Origin: Chitinophagaceae bacterium UBA1931
GTDB taxonomy: Bacteria; Bacteroidota; Bacteroidia; Chitinophagales; Chitinophagaceae
Direction of reading: 5' to 3'
Length of the DNA stretch: 64,000 nt
NCBI GenBank assembly: GCA_002337125.1
Contig: DDFJ01000003.1
Location: forward strand, 290,732-354,731
Of this stretch, positions 17,727 to 26,198 are shown in pieces (the first letter of the stretch is position 1; the number at the start of each line of letters is the position of its first letter). Made by a program: the position numbers and the translations under genes. The notes below the pieces were generated by a model that had not been told where the DNA came from, made no database searches, and saw nothing but the letters and a program-made list of their open reading frames with translations.

Positions 17727-19871
17727 TTAATGAACCAGGACTGATGCAGGAATTAATTCTTTCTTACCGCCTTCAGCTTGCCACAATACCTTCAGCTCAT
17801 TACCACCACCACTGTCAAAATAAACCACCCTGATTTTGTGATAGCCTTTCTTCAATGCGGCCTTTCCTTTTTGTTCAATGGAGCCATGTTCGCCATCATT
17901 ATTAACAGTTTCCACATCATCAATAAACAATTTACTTCCATCATCAGAAACAGTGAAGAACTGGTAAACTCCTGCTTTACTTATGTTGATATAACCTTCA
18001 AATGAAAGCGCATATTTTTCTTTACGCAGCTTTACTTTTTCTGAAATTTCGGAAGCTATGCCTGACTTTGCTGCAGCCGTTGAGTTGATTACATTTAAAT
18101 CAATCTTACCTGTTGGTTCAAAATATTGGTAAGCAATTCCGGGGGCTGTATTTTTTACAACTGCAGCTTTCATCCATTCATAACGCATTACCTGTTGTTG
18201 TGCAGTTGCACCAGGCAACGCATTTGCAAGAAAAGATTTTGCTTTAACCGTTGCTGATTTTATCAATAAGAATGGTTTTGTATAAACAGCAGAAGAAGCT
18301 GTAGGTTCGGTACCGTCAGTTGTATAACGGATTTCTTCACCTTTGCCTGCTTTCATACTGATGGTTGGTTGCAAAGAACCATTTACATAATCTGTAACTA
18401 TTTGAGGCTTTGATGCAAACCTTCCAAAGTTGCTGATCTTTATTACATATGCATAAGGTGCTTTTATTTTGTTTGGATTATATGCAGGCATTTCAATTTC
18501 TACATGATTACCGCTTTGTTTCCATCTTAATTGCTCTTTGGTTGATAAAAAGCTGATGGTTGTTCCTGCTGGTAATTCCATATCCTTCAGCAACAGCTTT
18601 CCGTTATCAGGATATTTGGAAAGAATTGCATACAGATCATTGCTGCTTGCATTGTATGTATAAAATACTTCTTTCACAGCATAACCGGGATCGGGATCAA
18701 TTGTAATCTTCAATAACATATCGCCGCTCTTGCTGCTGTAATCTTTTCTTCCTTCACTCCATTGTGCCGGCGTTTTCCAGCGAACCGTATTGTAAATTGC
18801 TTCACCATTAATCTTCATCCAATCACCAATCTGCAGTAAACGTTCCTGCATAATCGGTGGAATTTTTCCATGTTCATCGGGACCAATATCCAGCAAGAAA
18901 TTTCCACCACGACTTACTTTATCAATGAGCTGTAATACCAGACTCTGCGTTGAATTATAATCCCACGAATCTTCTTCACGGTTGTATCCATAACTGAAAC
19001 CCATACCACGGCTTTCTTCCCAGGGATGATCTTCAAAATCAAGATCGGGTTGATACTCCGGTGTATATACTCCGCCATGTTTAAAACGTATACCACTTCC
19101 CCAACGATCAAAGGTGACTACTTTATCTTTTACAGGACTTTCATTGTACATCCATGCAAGCAGCTCCTGGCTTTTCCATGTTTCGGCTGATGCATCCCAA
19201 TCTCCATCAGTCCAGAAAACATCGGGCTGATAAGTGTTGATGAGATATTTTGCCTGTGGCCACATATGCTCCATTGCATATTTTTTCGGATCAGCTTTCC
19301 ACAATGGATTATACCATTCATACAACGAATAATACATGCCTGCATGTACTGAAGTTTTGCGGACTGCTTTAAAAAGATCACCAAGCAGGTCTCTCTTTGG
19401 TCCGGCATCAGCTGCATTCCATGGGAAGCCCCATGTTTTATTTGCAGTCTGGTCGGGCCACAAAGAAAATCCATCATGATGTTTGGATGTAAGTACAATA
19501 TATTTTGCGCCTGATTGCTCAAACAACTTTGCCCATTCATCAGGGTTGTATAACTCAGCTTTAAAATCACTGGCAAGATCATAATAAGTCCTGTTACCAA
19601 ATTTTGCTTTGTGATAATTGATGCGTGCAGTATCGCCGTTCATTAAACCGTTCTGGTACCACTCAGCATAATTTCCTTTACTGCAATATCCGGGAACAGA
19701 ATAAACGCCCCAGTGAATAAAGATGCCAAACTTAGCATCCTTATACCATTGTGGTACGGGACGTTGATCAAGCGATTCCCATGTTGCTTGATATTGTGCA
19801 TTTACATGCAGAATGAAAAACACCATCAATACAATTGACAGTACCGGTTTGTACAAACATTGCTTTATCAT
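17727..19871 (-). CDS. GH29 alpha-L-fucosidase (paralogue 2) with HexA-like and PA14 domains
   Basis: This 714-residue secreted multidomain enzyme begins with a signal peptide to about 26. The GH29 barrel has KFGIFIHWGVYSVPG, SKHHDGFSLWPD and the nucleophile in FWTDGDWD (Asp222). A beta-sandwich domain follows to about 490. Next is a chitobiase-type domain (about 495-580, YTTDGTEPTASSAVY). Last is a PA14 domain (about 590-712), marked by VYQFFTVSDDGSKLFIDD and YHKIRVVYFDSGGG. PA14 modules bind carbohydrate. Together with the beta-sandwich domain they suggest action on large or surface-bound glycoconjugates. It is the largest of the five GH29 paralogues. Downstream spacing to the next gene is 100 bp, the widest gap in this part of the cluster. 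Confidence 0.93.
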   Translation of the reverse strand: MIKQCLYKPVLSIVLMVFFILHVNAQYQATWESLDQRPVPQWYKDAKFGIFIHWGVYSVPGYCSKGNYAEWYQNGLMNGDTARINYHKAKFGNRTYYDLASDFKAELYNPDEWAKLFEQSGAKYIVLTSKHHDGFSLWPDQTANKTWGFPWNAADAGPKRDLLGDLFKAVRKTSVHAGMYYSLYEWYNPLWKADPKKYAMEHMWPQAKYLINTYQPDVFWTDGDWDASAETWKSQELLAWMYNESPVKDKVVTFDRWGSGIRFKHGGVYTPEYQPDLDFEDHPWEESRGMGFSYGYNREEDSWDYNSTQSLVLQLIDKVSRGGNFLLDIGPDEHGKIPPIMQERLLQIGDWMKINGEAIYNTVRWKTPAQWSEGRKDYSSKSGDMLLKITIDPDPGYAVKEVFYTYNASSNDLYAILSKYPDNGKLLLKDMELPAGTTISFLSTKEQLRWKQSGNHVEIEMPAYNPNKIKAPYAYVIKISNFGRFASKPQIVTDYVNGSLQPTISMKAGKGEEIRYTTDGTEPTASSAVYTKPFLLIKSATVKAKSFLANALPGATAQQQVMRYEWMKAAVVKNTAPGIAYQYFEPTGKIDLNVINSTAAAKSGIASEISEKVKLRKEKYALSFEGYINISKAGVYQFFTVSDDGSKLFIDDVETVNNDGEHGSIEQKGKAALKKGYHKIRVVYFDSGGGNELKVLWQAEGGKKELIPASVLVH

Positions 19872-19906
19872 GAAAGTTGAGTTATATACTACTGCGAATT
19901 AAATAA

Positions 19907-22831
19907 TCATCTCACAATTACTTCATCAATAAAAATATGCGAAGGCGATCCTGCACTTTCATGCCATGCAGGTAATACGCCGCCATTCTTTGCACGAATG
20001 CGTACATATCTTGCTTCAGCAGTTACATTGGCACCGAGTTCCTGCACAACAGGACCATGTTCATCGGTTGTAATTTTATTCGTAACTGTTGTTAATGGCT
20101 GAAATGTTTTTCCATCATTACTGATTTCAAAAATCACTTCTTTTGGAAAAACAATCCACGGACTTACATCCTGCAATACATGAACTGCAACATATTGCAC
20201 AGGACGAACTTTCAGCAGATCAATCACTGCTACAAAATCTTTGTTGAAATAACTCTGCCAGTCGCCGGTTTTCCAGTTGGCAGTTCCCATAATGCCATCA
20301 ATCAACGCTTCTTTACCACCAGCTGTGTACATGGGATGCACACTACTCATTACTTCAATGGTTCTGTCGCTGGGCACTTTTGTAAATTTCTGTGTAACAA
20401 CAGGGCTCTTCACTCCATTCTTAATTGCATAAGCTTTTACAAAAGAAGTCTGGTTGATGGAAACAGGTTGCGTATAACGTACAAATTCTTTTTCTTCAGC
20501 TGCATAAGAAACAATACTGTAATAAACTTCTGCTTCAGGATCAAGATCTTTCAGCACAACACTAAGATCCTGCTTGAATTTATATTCACTCATATCAAAG
20601 AACGGCACAGGAACAAATTTCGAATCATCCACTTTTGAATGTGGCATCTCTGCATCTTTTGTTCCTCTTGTTTTGTTGGGCGTGCTGCTCATTTCAAAAA
20701 CCATTGAGCCGCCGTTTTCAATATCGGTATGCTTAATAAATGTTTCAGGATGTTGTTTGCCATTTAGCAAAACATTGTTTACATAAAAGTTTCCGGGCTT
20801 GTGATTTTTTGCAGTGATGGTAAATGTTTTTCCATTCTCTAAATGAATTTTCACTTCATCAAACAAGGTTGTTCCAAGTGCATAAATACCGCTGCCGGGT
20901 GTGGGTTGATAAATACCCATTGAGCTTAACACAAACCATGCACTCATTTGTCCGCAGTCTTCGTTACCAATTAAACCATCAGGATTGTTGGGATAAAATT
21001 CTGTGCAGATTTTATGAATCACTTCCTGTGTGCGCCATGGTCTTCCGCCATAATTAAATAAATAAGCAAGATGATGACTTGGTTCATTACCATGTGCATA
21101 CTGACCAACCAAACCTGTTACATCCGATTGCTCTCTTCCACTCAGTTGTTGTGATGTTGTAAACAATTCTTCCACCTTGCGGAGAAAGTTTTCTTTACCT
21201 CCATAAACCTTTATCAATCCATCAATATCCTGCTGTGCAGTAAATGAATAGTGCCAGGAGTTACCTTCAGTAAAAAAGTTATTGATCTCTGTTGCATTAA
21301 AAGGTGAAAACCAAAATGCCTGCACCTTTCCACGGATATGATAAGTAGTTGGATCAAACAAATTGCGGTAGTTGAGTGAACGTTGATTATAACGTTGATA
21401 AATTTCATCGTTACCCAGCCACTTTGCTAATTGAGAAATACACCAGTCGTCGTAAGCATATTCAACCGTTTTGCTGGAGCTTTCATGATCCACATCGTTA
21501 CTTAAAAAACCTTGTTTTGCATAATGCGAAATTCCAAAGCGGTTGCTTTCTGCATAATCAACCATTGCTTTTAATGCAAGCTGCGCATCAAAGTTTCGGA
21601 TGCCTTTCTGGTAAGCATCTACTATTACAGGAACAGAATGATAACCAATCATGCAATAGGTTTCATTACCACTTAATTCCCATACTGGTAACATGCCGCC
21701 GTATTTGTATTGCACAAGAAATGTATTGATCCAGTCGCCTGTTCTTTTGCGGTTGATGATTGACATTAACGGGTGTAATGCCCTGTGCGTATCCCACAAT
21801 GAAAACACAGAATAGTTGGTGAAGCCTTCGGCTTTGTGCACTTTCAGATCCGTTCCACGATAGTCACCGTTAACATCCGTATATACATTGGGAACAACAG
21901 TAGTATGGTACAAGGCTGAATAAAAAGCAATCTGCTGATCTTTTGTACCGCCTTTGATTTCGATCTTACCCAATTCTTTGTTCCATGCTTTTTCTGCATT
22001 TGTTTTCAGCTGTTCAAAATTCCATCCGCTGATTTCTGTATCAAGATTGAGTTTTGCATTTTCAGCACTAACACCTGAAATGCCCACTTTTACTCTTACT
22101 TTTTTTCCTGCAGGCAAATCAAAACTGAAATAAGCTTTGATATTTTTTCCCTGTGCGGTTTTTGTGTTTTGCTGCAACAGATCATTCAATGCAATACCAT
22201 ATTGCTTGATGGGTTGCTCAAACTTCATATAGAAATAGAGGTATTGATTCTGGGCCCATGATTTACTGCGGCGGAAACCTTTTATTTCATAATCATTCAC
22301 CACTTCAATGGATGATTCAAGTACTTCATCCCTGTGTTTTAAATCAACAAGGATTTTTCCCTGCGTTGCATTTTTATCAAATGTATATTCATGCATACCT
22401 GCACGAACGGTGGTTGTAAGACGTGCAAGAATATTATTTTTTTCCAACAGCACTTCATAATAACCGGGACTTGCTTTTTCTTTTTTGTGTGAGAAGGGCG
22501 AACGGTATTCATCGTTCTTCCATTTTACATCACCTGTGAAAGGCATAACCAGCACATCACAATAATCAGCAATACCGGTGCCACTCAAATGCGTGTGTGA
22601 AAAACCGTATATCATTGAATCGGTGTAATGATAACCACCGCAACCATCCCATCCTTCCAGTCTTGTATCAGGACTGAGCTGCATCATACCAAAAGGCATT
22701 GTTGCGCCGGGATAAGTATGCCCGTGACCACCTGTACCAATAAACGGGTTTACAAGTGATGTGTAGTTTTTTTGCGCACTCAATGAAATGCTTAAAACAA
22801 AAAAGCAAAAAACAAACGAAATTCTTTTCAT
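19907..22831 (-). CDS. GH92 alpha-mannosidase with C-terminal HexA-like and F5/8-type domains
   Basis: This 974-residue secreted enzyme has a signal peptide to about 20. The family start is NPFIGTGGHGHTYPGATMPFG (28-48, quoted in part). SLWDTHRALHP lies at about 344, YAHGNEPSHH at 578-587 and GNEDCGQMSAW at 622-632. GH92 enzymes are Ca-dependent inverting exo-alpha-mannosidases acting on alpha-1,2/1,3/1,4/1,6-mannose of N-glycans and fungal mannan. The tail after about 735 has a chitobiase-like domain and a discoidin-like domain ending SHIFIDEVIVR. The tail domains are shared with the GH20 and DUF4838 proteins here. The specific linkage is not predictable by eye. It sits in the operon with gaps of 26-35 bp. 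Confidence 0.94.
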   Translation of the reverse strand: MKRISFVFCFFVLSISLSAQKNYTSLVNPFIGTGGHGHTYPGATMPFGMMQLSPDTRLEGWDGCGGYHYTDSMIYGFSHTHLSGTGIADYCDVLVMPFTGDVKWKNDEYRSPFSHKKEKASPGYYEVLLEKNNILARLTTTVRAGMHEYTFDKNATQGKILVDLKHRDEVLESSIEVVNDYEIKGFRRSKSWAQNQYLYFYMKFEQPIKQYGIALNDLLQQNTKTAQGKNIKAYFSFDLPAGKKVRVKVGISGVSAENAKLNLDTEISGWNFEQLKTNAEKAWNKELGKIEIKGGTKDQQIAFYSALYHTTVVPNVYTDVNGDYRGTDLKVHKAEGFTNYSVFSLWDTHRALHPLMSIINRKRTGDWINTFLVQYKYGGMLPVWELSGNETYCMIGYHSVPVIVDAYQKGIRNFDAQLALKAMVDYAESNRFGISHYAKQGFLSNDVDHESSSKTVEYAYDDWCISQLAKWLGNDEIYQRYNQRSLNYRNLFDPTTYHIRGKVQAFWFSPFNATEINNFFTEGNSWHYSFTAQQDIDGLIKVYGGKENFLRKVEELFTTSQQLSGREQSDVTGLVGQYAHGNEPSHHLAYLFNYGGRPWRTQEVIHKICTEFYPNNPDGLIGNEDCGQMSAWFVLSSMGIYQPTPGSGIYALGTTLFDEVKIHLENGKTFTITAKNHKPGNFYVNNVLLNGKQHPETFIKHTDIENGGSMVFEMSSTPNKTRGTKDAEMPHSKVDDSKFVPVPFFDMSEYKFKQDLSVVLKDLDPEAEVYYSIVSYAAEEKEFVRYTQPVSINQTSFVKAYAIKNGVKSPVVTQKFTKVPSDRTIEVMSSVHPMYTAGGKEALIDGIMGTANWKTGDWQSYFNKDFVAVIDLLKVRPVQYVAVHVLQDVSPWIVFPKEVIFEISNDGKTFQPLTTVTNKITTDEHGPVVQELGANVTAEARYVRIRAKNGGVLPAWHESAGSPSHIFIDEVIVR

Positions 22832-22857
22832 CTTACTAAATTTTCAATTTTCAACTC

Positions 22858-24180
22858 TTAATTAAATCCTCCTTGTCCACGGTAAAGCCTTACAGGTTTA
22901 TCCAGTTTCACTTTTACAACAGTGATGTATTTATCCAATGCATTTTGTGGTACATTGATGTAAACAAGACCGGGCACATGGCTCCAGGAAATTTTTCCAA
23001 CAATTTTATGTGTGAGTTTCGTATTGCTGCCCAGCACAGTAATGTCCTGGATTTTATTATCCAGTCCTTTAATCATGATGTTACCGCCTGAACTTCCATG
23101 TAAAAACAAATACAATGTTGTAGAGTCTTTTGATAAAGTGGTAGGTCCATAAAAATGTCCTTGCGGAATTCCACCAATCGTATTAAAAATAGCTTCACCG
23201 TTACGTTTGTTCCATGCACCCAGTTCTTTCAACACATTCACCTGTTCTTCAGGAATTGTTCCATCTTCTTTCGGTCCCATATCGAGCAACAGGTTACCGC
23301 CATTTGAAACTGCATCAACAAAAATGCTGATGACTTCATAAGGCGTTTTCCAGTTGTTATCGTGATGAAAGCCCCAGTTGTCATTGGTGGTCATACACAA
23401 TTCCCACCAGTTGAATTTGGGTCTTGATACAGGAAAATTCTGTTCAGGTGTTTCATAATCACCATAACCTTGTAACCTTCCGTTGATAATAGCATTTGGA
23501 TTAACAGATAAAATAATGTTACGCACTTTTTGTGATTCCCATTCTTCAGCACTGTGTTCCCAATCGCCATCAAACCACCAGAGGTCAGGTTTAAACATGG
23601 AGTTGATCTCTTTGATCTGTCCCTGGAAAAATGCACGGTAACGGTTCCAGCGATCGTAATCATTTGCAACTTTATAACGGCTGCTGTCGTTTAAGAAACC
23701 GGGATAATCGGGTTGGCTCCAGTCGAGCAATGAAAAATATGCACCGCATTTGATGTTACGTTTACGCAGTTCATCAAAGAAGGGTTTGATCATATCTTTT
23801 TTGGCAGGAGTTGCCTGTACAATACTCAGCTTGTTCATTTTTGTATCATACATCGCAACACCATCATGATGTTTGGTGGTGATCACTGAATATCTTGCGC
23901 CGCTTTCCTGGATAAGATCAGCCCATGCAGCAGGATCATAATTCTTCAATGTAAATCCCTTGAGCTGTTTCATATAATCAGCATAACTGATTTTTTTATT
24001 ATGAAAACTCCATGATTCATCAATGCCATCAACAGCATAAATTCCTGCATGAATAAAAATGCCAAGCTTGGCATCAGCAAACCACTGCATTTTATCTTTA
24101 ATAGCAGCAGCCTCTTTTTTTTGCTGGGCATTTGCATATAATGACGCAAAGAAGAGAAAAGCAATCAATAATTTTTTCAT
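22858..24180 (-). CDS. GH29 alpha-L-fucosidase (paralogue 3), secreted
   Basis: The protein has 440 residues with signal peptide MKKLLIAFLFFASLYANAQ. The barrel motifs are AKLGIFIHAGIYAVDG, TTKHHDGVAMYD and the nucleophile in DLWWFDGDWEH (Asp204). HAG replaces the usual HWG after the first strand, a visible difference from the other GH29 copies and a possible specificity change. A beta-sandwich domain follows to the end. It is 10 bp downstream of the GH35 gene. Fucosidase activity is the family expectation; the linkage is unknown. Confidence 0.92.
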   Translation of the reverse strand: MKKLLIAFLFFASLYANAQQKKEAAAIKDKMQWFADAKLGIFIHAGIYAVDGIDESWSFHNKKISYADYMKQLKGFTLKNYDPAAWADLIQESGARYSVITTKHHDGVAMYDTKMNKLSIVQATPAKKDMIKPFFDELRKRNIKCGAYFSLLDWSQPDYPGFLNDSSRYKVANDYDRWNRYRAFFQGQIKEINSMFKPDLWWFDGDWEHSAEEWESQKVRNIILSVNPNAIINGRLQGYGDYETPEQNFPVSRPKFNWWELCMTTNDNWGFHHDNNWKTPYEVISIFVDAVSNGGNLLLDMGPKEDGTIPEEQVNVLKELGAWNKRNGEAIFNTIGGIPQGHFYGPTTLSKDSTTLYLFLHGSSGGNIMIKGLDNKIQDITVLGSNTKLTHKIVGKISWSHVPGLVYINVPQNALDKYITVVKVKLDKPVRLYRGQGGFN

Positions 24181-24190
24181 GTTTCTTTAT

Positions 24191-26065
24191 TTATTCGATT
24201 GTACGTTTTGACGTTATAACAGCGGGCTCTTTCTTAAAGAAATCAAATACCACAATTTCATTGTTTCCTTTCTTTAACCACGAAGCAGGACAATACAAAC
24301 GTTGCTGCGGACCAATGTACCAGAAGCGACCAAGGTTGTGACCATTTACAAACACAACTCCTTTTGTGTAATTGCTCAGATCAAAATAAGTATCACCTGT
24401 TTCAGTAAGGTTGAAATTTCCTTTATAGAAATTGCAGAGTTTATCAGCTGTAGTTTTTGCAGCAGCCGGTTGTACTTTGCCCATGAATGCTTCATCCATC
24501 GGCAGCAATGTTGTTTGCCAGTTCATCAACGTCATACCGTTCAAAGTAACACGATCGGTAATGCCTTTACGGTCAATCATAAACTGTGCGAAATTGATAT
24601 GTCCCATTCCTTCCACCACAATTTCAAGAACAGGATTGGCAACAGTTGTTTTTGGCAATGTTACTTCCCAGTTGCCGCCATCACGGTAAACCGTATCAAC
24701 AAACACACCATTCAAAAACACCAATGCATAATCATGCGGCTCCCAAATTTTCAAACGTCCGCTTTTGTGACCAATCAATGTTGTTTTGTACACAACCATT
24801 CCCTGGTTCTGACCAAATGATTCCATTGGTTGCGGCTGCGGCGTTTTAATAGAAGGCAAACTGTAATCCCACACGGAATGTGTACGCTTCATTTCAACTG
24901 CCGGAATTTCAATTGTCTTAACAGCAGCAGGTACTTCAGGAATTTTATAAGAAACATACTGCTGAATCAAACGCTTCAGCATAAAATATTTTGGCGTTGC
25001 ATTACCCTGCTCATCAATGGGTGCATCATAATCATAACTTGTAATATCGGGCTGGTATGCAGTTGGAGAAAATGCATTCGCTCCTGCTGTGTATCCAAAG
25101 TTTGTTCCGCCATGAATCACATACAGGTTAAATGATTTTTTATTTTTCAATAAATACTCAACTTCTTTTTTCAATCCGATTGTGTCAGGCTTTGCAAATT
25201 TTTCGCCCCAATGTGTTAACCAGCCGGGGTAAGTTTCTGAACTGAACGATGGAACATTTGCATTTCTCTTTTTCGCCTGTTCAAAATCGCCATCGCTGCC
25301 GCCACTGTCTAAACCAATTGCAGCTCCATCAATATTTCCTGCTTCAAGCATGTAAGCAGTCGGACCATCTGCAGTATAAAACGGAACATTGATTCCACCT
25401 TTCAACCAAAGCTTACGTAATGTTTCCAGGTATTCTTTATCATTTGCGTAACTGCCATATTCATTTTCAACCTGCACCATTACAATTGGTCCGCCGTTTG
25501 AACATTGCAAGGGAGCAACTTCTTTAGCCAATGCATTTACATAACTTGTAACTGCACTCATGTAACGGCTGTCCATGCAACGGATTTTGATATCAGGAAT
25601 CTTCAGCAATGAAGTCGGCAATCCACCAAAATCCCATTCAGCACATACATACGGACCGGGACGAAGCATCACCCACATTCCTTCTTCTTTACATATACGT
25701 ATAAACTCAGCAATATTTTTATTCCCGGTTTTAAAATCAAACACACCATCTTTTACTTCATGATAATTCCAGAACACATACGCAGCAATCGTGTTACATC
25801 CCATTGCCTTTGCCATTTGTATACGATGCCTCCAGTATTCATGCGGAATACGTGCAGGATGCATTTCACCACTAATAACCTGGAAAGGTTTTCCATCAAG
25901 CAAAAAATCAGTTTTTCCCAATGTAAACTGGTGTTTTACCTGTGCATCAGCTTGCAGCAAAGGCAAACATAAAATTATTGCAAGTAAAAATTTTTGTAAC
26001 CGGCTTTTTGTTCGCTGATTATACTTCGTTGCGTCGCACACTTGTACACTTTGTTCTTTACTCAT
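24191..26065 (-). CDS. GH35 beta-galactosidase, secreted
   Basis: The protein has 624 residues from the ATG at 26065. The signal peptide is preceded by an unusual 20-residue extension (MSKEQSVQVCDATKYNQ...) before the hydrophobic core LLAIILCLPLLQADAQ. That extension is encoded by a short sequence also found at about 5363, so the true start could be an alternative codon further in. GH35 motifs are GEMHPARIPHEYW, AYVFWNYHE, VQVENEYGS (acid/base Glu202) and SSETYPGW (nucleophile Glu277). A jelly-roll C-terminal domain includes FVNGHNLGRFWYIGPQQ. It removes terminal beta-1,3 or beta-1,4 galactose from N-glycan antennae or mucin cores. Confidence 0.93.
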   Translation of the reverse strand: MSKEQSVQVCDATKYNQRTKSRLQKFLLAIILCLPLLQADAQVKHQFTLGKTDFLLDGKPFQVISGEMHPARIPHEYWRHRIQMAKAMGCNTIAAYVFWNYHEVKDGVFDFKTGNKNIAEFIRICKEEGMWVMLRPGPYVCAEWDFGGLPTSLLKIPDIKIRCMDSRYMSAVTSYVNALAKEVAPLQCSNGGPIVMVQVENEYGSYANDKEYLETLRKLWLKGGINVPFYTADGPTAYMLEAGNIDGAAIGLDSGGSDGDFEQAKKRNANVPSFSSETYPGWLTHWGEKFAKPDTIGLKKEVEYLLKNKKSFNLYVIHGGTNFGYTAGANAFSPTAYQPDITSYDYDAPIDEQGNATPKYFMLKRLIQQYVSYKIPEVPAAVKTIEIPAVEMKRTHSVWDYSLPSIKTPQPQPMESFGQNQGMVVYKTTLIGHKSGRLKIWEPHDYALVFLNGVFVDTVYRDGGNWEVTLPKTTVANPVLEIVVEGMGHINFAQFMIDRKGITDRVTLNGMTLMNWQTTLLPMDEAFMGKVQPAAAKTTADKLCNFYKGNFNLTETGDTYFDLSNYTKGVVFVNGHNLGRFWYIGPQQRLYCPASWLKKGNNEIVVFDFFKKEPAVITSKRTIE

Positions 26066-26116
26066 CTTTAGTAACTATTAACTTAATTGATAAAAAATAT
26101 TTTCTATTCTGTTAAT

Positions 26117-26163
26117 CACAATCGTGGTTTTCAACTCCCGTCCGACGAGAATGTCTGACGGAG
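26117..26163. repeat. Intergenic hairpin in front of the GH35 gene
   Basis: CCGTCCGAC (GAGAAT) GTCTGACGG forms a 9-bp stem with one mismatch and no T-run, so it is probably not a terminator. It lies between the GH2 stop codon and the GH35 start, beside a heptamer repeat at 26168-26198. Confidence 0.5.
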
Positions 26164-26167
26164 CTAC

Positions 26168-26198
26168 TCATTCACCATTGACCATTCACAACCATCAC
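26168..26198. repeat. Heptamer repeat (ATTSACC units)
   Basis: ATTCACC, ATTGACC, ATTCACA and ACCATCA units are adjacent to the GH2 stop codon. They are the same family as the arrays at 866, 1379, 1786 and 3434. Confidence 0.6.
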
